This document shows, piece after piece, positions 6,870 to 13,065 of a stretch of DNA of 13,065 nt. Source of the stretch: Cytophagales bacterium (GTDB lineage: Bacteria > Bacteroidota > Bacteroidia > Cytophagales > Cyclobacteriaceae); contig DPLR01000118.1 in the NCBI GenBank assembly GCA_003541895.1, forward strand, positions 1 through 13,065, written 5' to 3'. A program made the position numbers and the translations under genes. Each line of letters begins with the position of its first letter. The stretch's first letter is position 1. Below the pieces are notes generated by a model. That model did not search any database and had not been told where the DNA came from. It worked only from the letters and a program-made list of their open reading frames with translations.

Positions 6870-7907
6870 ATGCCTTCGTCTAAAATCCGAACGGTGCTCA
6901 TCGATGATTCCGCTTTCATGCGAAAGGTGATCAGTGATATCATTAACAGCGATGAGTCGATCGAGTTGGTAGGTATTGCCAACAATGGGCAACAAGGCAT
7001 TAAGATGACAGAAGAGCTAAAACCTGATGTGGTAATCACTGACATGGTGATGCCTGACTATGATGGAATGTATGTTGTGAACTCGTTGATGAATAAAAAT
7101 CCATTACCAATTATTCTTCTCAGTTCACTTGACAAAACGGACTCTCGAATTTTTGATGCGTTGCAACACGGAGCGTTCGAATTTATTGATAAGCCAAACG
7201 AGGTTGATCGCGCAAAGATTCAAGACTATCGTCTTTTAGATTTAATCAAGGAGGCTTCGCGCACCGATATCAGTTTATTAAAAGCGAAGCAGCTCGCCAA
7301 AAAAAATATTCACGCTCACAATTTCGAGCAAGCGCTTTATAAAATTATTGTGATTGGTGCATCTACGGGTGGCCCGGGCGCAGTTGAATATGTAATCAAT
7401 AATCTCCCAAACAATTTGCCGATACCTGTAATTGTAGTGCAGCACATGCCGCATCGGTTTTTGGAGACTTTCACTTCCCGTTTAAATGATCAGAGCCATC
7501 TAACAGTAAAGCTCGCGCGCAAAGGAGAGAGCATAAAGGATGGAGTGATTTACATCGCACCGGGTGAAGCGAATCTGCGTGTTGAACATAACCTGGTAAC
7601 CGGAAGCCCGATGTTCACTTTTACAGAAAAAAAATATTCAGAGTTCAATAATCCTTCCATCGATTGTCTTTTTGAATCGGTAGCTGAAACCTACAAGGGT
7701 GCCTGCATTGGAGTGATCCTTACCGGCATGGGAAAAGACGGAATGGTAGGCTTGCAAAAAATCAAAGACAAAGGAGGTTATACCATCTCACAGGATGAAG
7801 AATCATCCGTTGTTTTCGGAATGCCAAAAGCAGCATTTGAATCAGGAGCCACTCGGCAAGTAGTGAATCTGAAACAAATACCAGGGTTTATAATCAGTTG
7901 TTTATAA
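6870..7907 (+). CDS. cheB: Receptor methylesterase/deamidase CheB
   Basis: Two-domain adaptation enzyme of 345 residues, the standard CheB length. It removes methyl groups from receptor glutamates when its receiver is phosphorylated by CheA. The receiver (about 5-125) has the acidic pair in VLIDDSAFMR, phospho-acceptor Asp58 in VVITDMVMPD, and Lys108 in EFIDKPNE. After a linker, the esterase domain (about 156-343) shows the catalytic triad: Ser165 in IGASTGGPG, His192 in VVQHMP and Asp290 in LTGMGKDG. Other family markers are YIAPGEANL and the late QDEESSVVFGMPKAA. All catalytic residues are present, so it should be active. It lies between cheY and cheA and works against CheR at the end of the operon. 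Confidence 0.97.
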   Translation: MPSSKIRTVLIDDSAFMRKVISDIINSDESIELVGIANNGQQGIKMTEELKPDVVITDMVMPDYDGMYVVNSLMNKNPLPIILLSSLDKTDSRIFDALQHGAFEFIDKPNEVDRAKIQDYRLLDLIKEASRTDISLLKAKQLAKKNIHAHNFEQALYKIIVIGASTGGPGAVEYVINNLPNNLPIPVIVVQHMPHRFLETFTSRLNDQSHLTVKLARKGESIKDGVIYIAPGEANLRVEHNLVTGSPMFTFTEKKYSEFNNPSIDCLFESVAETYKGACIGVILTGMGKDGMVGLQKIKDKGGYTISQDEESSVVFGMPKAAFESGATRQVVNLKQIPGFIISCL

Positions 7908-7930
7908 CGATCTCTTCAAAAACCACCAGT

Positions 7931-9673
7931 ATGAAAAACAAAGAGGAAGAGTACAAAGAAATTTTCTTAGCGGAAGCCATGAGCAACTTCGAAGAGATCA
8001 ATCGCCTTCTTACCAATCTTGAGAAAGACGCTAAAGAAAAAAATACAATCCATTCACTCTTTCGCATTACGCATACACTGAAGGGAAATGCTGCAGGCAT
8101 GGGCTTTCAAGGAATTGCGGAGCTGGCGCATGTGTTGGAAGATTTATTTGGAGAAGTGAGAGATGGAAGAATTTCGCTTGACACAAACCTGTTTACTTCC
8201 ATTTATAAGGCAGTTGATATTTTGGGCGATTTAATCAATGCTGTCAAGGATAAAAGCGAAGTAAAATACAAGGGGATTAAAACCAAACTGGAAGTTTTAA
8301 TCAAACGCGCAAAGGAAGATAATAATCAACTTAATAAATCATCTGAACAAGATTTTATAAGTGCACCTGGTGATGATCTGAATGAAACAGAGGATGTCAA
8401 CTCTCCAGGCGAAATGAACAACAAACTTTCCTTCTCAGATCTTGTGCAGGTGCCGGTTCGCAAATTAGATAACTTGTTAAATCTGGTAGGTGAATTGATA
8501 ATAGAAAAAGATCGCATACTAGCTTCACAAGCGGGTGGTCTTCGTGCCTCCAATGAATACGCAAGATTGAGCCGTATCAGTTCTGACTTACAATATTCTG
8601 TGATGGACGTGAGACTTGTGCAGGTCGGATTTCTCTTTAATAAATTTCATAGAGTAGTGAGAGATGCTGCCTCATCTGAACAGAAAAATGTAACACTCAA
8701 ATTAGAAGGTACTGAAACGGAAATTGATCGCAATGTTTTACAAGTGATAAGTGATTCATTGATTCACTTAATCCGTAATTGTGTAGGTCATGGAATAGAA
8801 GCACCGGAAGAAAGAAAGAAAGCGGGTAAACCAGAAGCGGGCGTTATTACCTTGAGTGCACGCAATGAAACCGATGCAGTGCTCATTGAAATCAGTGATG
8901 ATGGCAAGGGACTGAACTATGATAGGATTAAAAGCAAAGCGATTGCCAAAAAATTAATCACCGAGGAAGACGCATCAAAGTTATCGAAAGACGATTTGAG
9001 TTTGTTGATTTTTGAGCCGGGGTTTTCCACCATGGATCAAGTGACGTCCATATCAGGACGAGGTGTGGGGATGGATGTTGTAAAGAAAACACTTGATTCC
9101 ATTGGTGGAACTATTCAGTTGGTAAGTCATGAAGGACAAGGCACTGTCATTCAACTCACGTTACCTTCTTCGATGGCGGTGAAGTCTTCGCTACTATTTG
9201 AATTAGATCGCGAAGTGTATGCCATACCATTAGCTTATACGGAGTCCGTCATCTCTTTATACAAATCTGATATTCATAAAGCGGGTGGAGGATTGGTGGC
9301 TACTCATCTGGGTAAAAATATTGCCGTAGTTTTTCTCAATGATGTGTTTGATCAGAATATCGATTTGTTAGGCTATCAACAAAATATTCTGCAAAAATCA
9401 TTTGACAAAATTCATATGGAGCAAAAGCTGGAAATTGTTGTGTGCACATTTAATAATCGCACTGTTGGTTTTGTGGTGGATAGACTTTTGCAGCAAAAGG
9501 AGATTGTGGAAAAACCGTTGATGCGACCTGTTGACCGGATTAAATTTATTAGCGGTGTAACAATTTTAGGAAGTGGAAATGTTTGTCTGGTGCTCAATGT
9601 TCCGCACTTGCTACAATTTATTTTCAGTTTAAGTACAGCAGGCAAAAATGCAAAAACTTTCAACTTAAATTAA
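7931..9673 (+). CDS. cheA: Chemotaxis histidine kinase CheA, apparently without a P2 domain
   Basis: Central kinase of the array. With the ATG at 7931 it has 580 residues, short for CheA; a TTG at 7898, inside the end of cheB, would add 11 unlikely residues. P1 (Hpt, about 1-125) carries the phospho-acceptor His48 in RITHTLKGNAAGMGF. Residues about 128-168 are a polar linker with no room for a P2 regulator-docking domain. P3 (about 170-245) includes VPVRKLDNLLNLVGELI and a variant MDVRLVQVGFLF. P4 (about 246-412) has the N-box HLIRNCVGHGIE, G1 DDGKGL, F-box FEPGFST and G2 GRGVGMDVVKK. P5 (about 413-565) is CheW-like and contains the late SGVTILGSGNVCLVLNV. In the N-box, Gly286 stands where the family has Asp (usual NSxDHGIE). 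The kinase should otherwise be functional and phosphorylate CheY and CheB. Confidence 0.95.
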   Translation: MKNKEEEYKEIFLAEAMSNFEEINRLLTNLEKDAKEKNTIHSLFRITHTLKGNAAGMGFQGIAELAHVLEDLFGEVRDGRISLDTNLFTSIYKAVDILGDLINAVKDKSEVKYKGIKTKLEVLIKRAKEDNNQLNKSSEQDFISAPGDDLNETEDVNSPGEMNNKLSFSDLVQVPVRKLDNLLNLVGELIIEKDRILASQAGGLRASNEYARLSRISSDLQYSVMDVRLVQVGFLFNKFHRVVRDAASSEQKNVTLKLEGTETEIDRNVLQVISDSLIHLIRNCVGHGIEAPEERKKAGKPEAGVITLSARNETDAVLIEISDDGKGLNYDRIKSKAIAKKLITEEDASKLSKDDLSLLIFEPGFSTMDQVTSISGRGVGMDVVKKTLDSIGGTIQLVSHEGQGTVIQLTLPSSMAVKSSLLFELDREVYAIPLAYTESVISLYKSDIHKAGGGLVATHLGKNIAVVFLNDVFDQNIDLLGYQQNILQKSFDKIHMEQKLEIVVCTFNNRTVGFVVDRLLQQKEIVEKPLMRPVDRIKFISGVTILGSGNVCLVLNVPHLLQFIFSLSTAGKNAKTFNLN

Positions 9674-9679
9674 AAAAGT

Positions 9680-10270
9680 ATGGACATGCGCAATAGGGAA
9701 ACTTTTCTCATTCACGTGATGAACGCTGGTTTTGAAAAAGCAGCCTTATCCTTTTCAAAACTTATCAACCGACCTGTAAAGATCACCAACACCCAATCCA
9801 TTCTCATCCGCCACGATGACGACTTCTCGTGTATTTCCGAAGAGCAAGGCGACTTGTATGTGTTGGTGACACACATTATTGGTGATATCGCAGGCAAGAG
9901 TTTTCTTTTTTTTAATCGGGAGGAAAGCGAGGAAATATTCAAGGCGCTAAAAAGCTCAATGGTAAGTGAAAGTCTGAACGAAGCATTTTTGATGGAGATA
10001 GATAATATCATTTCCGCTTCTGTCATATCCGAAATCTCCAATACCTTCAATCTTGAAATTTATGGAGATGTTCCTCATCTGAACAAAATCCATTCCCGCG
10101 ATTTACAAGAATTTCTTACGAAAGAAATATCGAAAGAAGATCCTTCAAGCGTGATTTTCAGTAACACCACTTTTCAGTTTGATCAAAAAGATAGAGTTCA
10201 CCCTCAGTTTGTATGGAAATTGAGCAGTAAGATTTTTGATTTGATACCCGATCAACAATTAACTGCGTAG
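9680..10270 (+). CDS. CheC-like phosphatase/adaptation protein, divergent
   Basis: Protein of 196 residues, close to the usual CheC length, placed 6 bases after cheA. CheC proteins dephosphorylate CheY-P and bind CheD; two active sites with the pattern [S/D]-x3-E-x2-N-x22-P are known. The second site is recognisable here in FLMEIDNIISASVISEIS: Glu106, Asn109 and Pro132 have exactly the right spacing, although the Ser/Asp position is Ala102. The first site, in VMNAGFEKAALSFSKL (Asn15), has His12 in place of Glu and Thr38 in place of Pro, so it is probably dead. The central IGDIAGKSFLFFNREE stretch fits the CheC fold. Presence of cheD in the same operon supports the assignment. A CheX-like relative is the main alternative. 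Family call is good; actual phosphatase activity is uncertain. Confidence 0.8.
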   Translation: MDMRNRETFLIHVMNAGFEKAALSFSKLINRPVKITNTQSILIRHDDDFSCISEEQGDLYVLVTHIIGDIAGKSFLFFNREESEEIFKALKSSMVSESLNEAFLMEIDNIISASVISEISNTFNLEIYGDVPHLNKIHSRDLQEFLTKEISKEDPSSVIFSNTTFQFDQKDRVHPQFVWKLSSKIFDLIPDQQLTA

Positions 10271-10272
10271 AC

Positions 10273-12405
10273 ATGAAAACGAGTTTACTTCAACGACTTT
10301 ATCTATTGTTTTCAATCACCCTTGGAGCAGCCGTTATTCTTTACATTAAAAATTTCAACCCATGGCTTTCGGGAGGATTAGCCGCAGTCGCAGCGCTGCT
10401 TATTTTCTATGCATTAAAAATATGGATCACATCAATTCATTTGTTAGTAAAAAAATCCAATGAAATACTTCTAAAGAAATCATCGGCAACCAAATGGTCA
10501 TTTCAAAATTTGGCAGAGTTGCACAGGAATCATGAATTGATTGCTGAAAAATTTCAAATATCTGCTCAGTTAATTGCAAACCTTATTCATCCTGAAAAAA
10601 CAGTAGCCCAAAAACTAGACGCAGAAGATCCCGTCTATAAATCGCTGGAAAGTGTAAGGTCTGAAATGAAAAGAATAAAAATTGAGGAAGAAAGACGTGC
10701 GTGGGTGACTCAAGGCTTGGCAAAATTTAGCGAGGTGCTTCGAAAAAAAGCTGATCTAAAAGAATATGGAAATAGTATCATCAGTAATCTAGTAAAATAC
10801 TTGAACATCAATCAAGGTGGATTGTATATTGAAAAATTGAACGAAAAAAATGACAGGTATCTTGAACTGATTGCCTGCTATGCATACGGCCGAAAAAAGT
10901 ATTTAGAGAATAAAATTATGTCTGGCGAAGGATTACTCGGCCAGTGCATGCTGGAGAAAGATTTTCTTTTTATAAAAGATATTCCAAAAGGTTATATAAA
11001 AATTACTTCGGGACTTGGTGAGGCTACTCCACGAAATATTGTTGTGGCACCGCTTATTTTCAATGACCAGTTTTGCGGTGCGATTGAGCTGGCATCATTC
11101 GAAATTCTCCAACCTCACCACCTAGAGTTTTTGAAAAAGGTGTGTGATGATATTGCTGCGGAAATTGTTTCATTGAACAACTCGGAACATACCAGAGATC
11201 TTCTGAACGAATCTAATAAGCTTACACAAGAGTTGCAATCGCGCGAAGAGGAGATGCGGCAAAATATGGAAGAGTTGGCGGCCACTCAGGAAGAAATGTC
11301 GCGCAAGCAAATTGAGCTTTCTGGAATCATGAATGCAATTGACTCAACTCTTGCTACCGTGGAGTTAGATAACACTGGTAAAATTATTAAGCACAATTCC
11401 ATATTCGAAAACTTGGTTGGATATAGTGCATCCCAGTTAAAGGATAAAACATTTCATTTATTAATCGGAGAAAGCAGTGATATTGCCTTGAGCGATATAC
11501 TAAATGGAGTTATCAAATCTGGAGACTTTAAAACAGTTTCCAAACAAGGTCTTGAAATCTGGTTGAACATCACCTTCACGCCCGTAACCGATCATGCCGG
11601 CATTACACTAAAGTTGCTTTGTATGATGCAAAACATCACGCAAAAGAAAATGAAGGAAAAGGAATCCGAACGCAGACAAGCTGAACTCAAAAGTTATTTG
11701 AATGGAGTAAACAACACAATTGCATCAGCGGAGTTTGATCTGGATGGAACCTTTCGGGAAGGCAATGAGATTTTTCTAAAGGTGATTGGATATACTAAAG
11801 ATGATTTGAAAGATCAGTCATTTGACATAATAATGGGTGATGATCCGAGCGTCATTATGATGTGGGAAAACCTGAAGCTTGGGAAATTCTTTTCGGGGGA
11901 ATTTAAAATGATAGACAAAGAAGGTAAAGAGCTCTGGCTGAGTGGCACTTTCAATCCAGCCACCATCGAGGGTAACGAGCCTGAAAAAATCATTATGCTG
12001 GCGCAATTTACAACTCAGGAGAAAGAAAAGCTTAATGATTTGAACACGATGGTGCATGCATTGAAAGCAACCTTGCCAGTGATGGAATTCAATGCCGACT
12101 TTTCCTGCAAAACCGCAAATGAAATTGCAATGAAATTCTTTGGCCTTTCACGCCTCAATCTAAAATCGAAAACAATACTAGACTTTATTGCACCCTATTA
12201 TCACTCTTTGTGGAATAAGCGCAAAGAAGAAATACTGGAAAATGATTTCAGTTCCATTTCCCTTCCATTCATTGTGGGACCTAATCAATTTAATTACGAA
12301 GTCACGATTTCCATTGTCAAAAATCTGAATGGAAGCATTTCCAAGGTAATTGTATTGTTGGTGAAAGAAGTGAGTAGTCCTGTTTCTCTTTTAGCTGTAG
12401 TTTGA
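10273..12405 (+). CDS. Membrane GAF and triple-PAS protein without an output domain
   Basis: Sensor-like protein of 710 residues, not recognised as a named family. Two hydrophobic helices at about 8-25 and 32-52 form a membrane hairpin with almost no outside loop, leaving the rest in the cytoplasm. An alpha-helical region (55-145) leads to a GAF domain (about 146-302; note GEGLLGQCMLEKD and VVAPLIFNDQFCGAIEL). A charged coiled coil (about 305-350, REEEMRQNMEELAATQEEM) follows, a linker often seen in Bacteroidota sensors. Then come PAS1 (about 352-458, ends MMQNITQKK), PAS2 (about 475-585, with DKEGKELWLSGTF) and a degenerate PAS3 (about 595-700). There is no kinase, MCP, GGDEF, HTH or receiver domain. 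Its start lies 2 bases after the cheC-like stop and its stop 1 base before cheR, so it is a genuine operon member. It may bind or tune the kinase or receptor by protein contact; that is inference. Confidence 0.85.
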   Translation: MKTSLLQRLYLLFSITLGAAVILYIKNFNPWLSGGLAAVAALLIFYALKIWITSIHLLVKKSNEILLKKSSATKWSFQNLAELHRNHELIAEKFQISAQLIANLIHPEKTVAQKLDAEDPVYKSLESVRSEMKRIKIEEERRAWVTQGLAKFSEVLRKKADLKEYGNSIISNLVKYLNINQGGLYIEKLNEKNDRYLELIACYAYGRKKYLENKIMSGEGLLGQCMLEKDFLFIKDIPKGYIKITSGLGEATPRNIVVAPLIFNDQFCGAIELASFEILQPHHLEFLKKVCDDIAAEIVSLNNSEHTRDLLNESNKLTQELQSREEEMRQNMEELAATQEEMSRKQIELSGIMNAIDSTLATVELDNTGKIIKHNSIFENLVGYSASQLKDKTFHLLIGESSDIALSDILNGVIKSGDFKTVSKQGLEIWLNITFTPVTDHAGITLKLLCMMQNITQKKMKEKESERRQAELKSYLNGVNNTIASAEFDLDGTFREGNEIFLKVIGYTKDDLKDQSFDIIMGDDPSVIMMWENLKLGKFFSGEFKMIDKEGKELWLSGTFNPATIEGNEPEKIIMLAQFTTQEKEKLNDLNTMVHALKATLPVMEFNADFSCKTANEIAMKFFGLSRLNLKSKTILDFIAPYYHSLWNKRKEEILENDFSSISLPFIVGPNQFNYEVTISIVKNLNGSISKVIVLLVKEVSSPVSLLAVV

Positions 12406-12406
12406 T

Positions 12407-13065
12407 ATGTCATTGGTGCAAAATGTTACCGATGAAGAAATGAATTCGCTTACACAAAGTATTCTTACGCGATACGGAATTGACTTTACCTGTTACGAGC
12501 CCAAGTCACTTAGGCGAAGGATTATCCGTGTATTGAATAAGTTTGATCTGTCATCCATCCATGAGCTATGGGTGCATTTTTTGCGCGATACAAAATTCGT
12601 GCATGTCTTCATGAACGAAATCAGTGTAGGCATGACTTCAATGTTCAGGGATCCTATTCTTTGGAAGAGGTTGAAGGCTCGTATGCTAAAGTATCCTTCT
12701 GATAAAACCATTTCCATCTGGCATGCTGGATGTTCTACAGGAGAAGAAGTTTTTTCTTTTGGTATCCTTCTTAAGGAAACAAATTTACAAGAAAGAGCAA
12801 AAGCTTTTGCCTCCGACTTCAATCAAAATGCGTTGACAGAAGCCAAGGCGGGCGTGTATCACAAAATCAAGATGATTGAAAATGAAACGAACTATCGTGA
12901 ATACAATGCATTTCAGAATTTTGGTAAATACTACACCAGTGACGGCAAATATGCAATCATGAACCAGGATCTGATCAAGCATGTAAACTTCAGCTACCAT
13001 AATTTAATCACAGATGCTTACCCACAAGGTTTCGATGTGATTTTTTGCCGCAATGTGATGATCTA
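12407..13065 (+). CDS. cheR: Receptor methyltransferase CheR, 3' end outside window
   Basis: SAM-dependent methyltransferase that adds methyl groups to receptor glutamates, opposing CheB. The 219 complete codons seen cover most of the usual 270 or so residues; the frame is still open at the window end. The N-terminal helical domain begins MSLVQNVTDEEM and includes the basic YEPKSLRRRIIR segment, the CheR helix that contacts receptors. The junction motif is MTSMFRDPILW, in place of the more common TxFFRD. The catalytic domain shows the SAM-binding ISIWHAGCSTGEEVFSFGILL and the acidic FASDFNQNAL. It ends in FDVIFCRNVMIY, the conserved region just before the usual IYF. The ATG lies 1 base after the stop of the GAF/PAS gene, implying coupled translation. 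No tether-binding region can be judged because the end is missing. Confidence 0.95.
   Translation, partial: MSLVQNVTDEEMNSLTQSILTRYGIDFTCYEPKSLRRRIIRVLNKFDLSSIHELWVHFLRDTKFVHVFMNEISVGMTSMFRDPILWKRLKARMLKYPSDKTISIWHAGCSTGEEVFSFGILLKETNLQERAKAFASDFNQNALTEAKAGVYHKIKMIENETNYREYNAFQNFGKYYTSDGKYAIMNQDLIKHVNFSYHNLITDAYPQGFDVIFCRNVMI

Noticed and set aside
7898..7930. TTG start for cheA, overlapping the end of cheB
   Set aside because: It adds 11 residues with no similarity to CheA N-termini, while the ATG at 7931 gives MKNKEEEYKEIFLAEA, the expected start of the P1 helix.
9712..10050. 112-codon - strand frame opposite the cheC-like gene
   Set aside because: It lies wholly within a convincing + strand gene of the operon, has no recognisable motif, and no other gene in the window is on the - strand.
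12493..12822. 109-codon - strand frame opposite cheR
   Set aside because: It is antisense to the conserved CheR coding frame, which shows GCSTGEE and CRNVMIY motifs; the antisense product has no family features.

Overview
The window looks like part of a Bacteroidota chromosome, probably from the order Cytophagales. The grounds are moderate-to-low GC, AT-rich gaps with few Shine-Dalgarno sites, many PAS/GAF sensory proteins in the style of that phylum, and no flagellar genes beside a complete chemotaxis set. The lineage is an inference from gene style, not from a marker gene. Every gene found is on the + strand. I see no tRNA, rRNA, CRISPR array, insertion sequence or attachment site.

Layout. 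Bases 2-853 hold the 3' part of a PAS-containing NarX/DegS-type histidine kinase. It overlaps by 8 bases the gene for its likely partner, a NarL/LuxR-type response regulator (846-1499). A 237-base gap with a short palindrome follows. Next is a free-standing soluble PAS-PAS histidine kinase (1737-3218), then a 195-base gap with a spaced direct repeat, then a soluble methyl-accepting chemotaxis protein (MCP) with two PAS domains (3414-5483). From 5515 the genes are very tightly packed: cheW, cheD, cheY, cheB, cheA, a cheC-like gene, a membrane GAF plus triple-PAS protein, and the first 659 bases of cheR, which runs off the end of the window.

How it works together. The MCP should detect a cytoplasmic redox or gas cue and, through CheW, control CheA. 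CheA would phosphorylate the single-domain CheY and the receiver of CheB. CheR and CheB would add and remove receptor methyl groups, CheD would deamidate receptor glutamines, and the CheC-like protein would remove phosphate from CheY or serve as CheD's partner. This is the CheC/CheD-containing adaptation scheme known from Bacillus, Thermotoga and Archaea, not the CheZ scheme of E. coli. The output is not encoded here; gliding or twitching control, or a non-motility role, are all possible.

Most notable points: (1) the MCP pairs a PAS carrying the FixL/DosP heme-ligand pattern with an Aer-like PAS carrying the FAD-site pattern, so it may be a dual gas/redox receptor; (2) a two-TM GAF-PAS-PAS-PAS protein with no output domain sits inside the operon between cheC and cheR; (3) CheA has Gly where the family has Asp in the ATP-binding N-box and appears to lack the P2 domain; (4) the CheC-like protein seems to keep only one of its two phosphatase sites.
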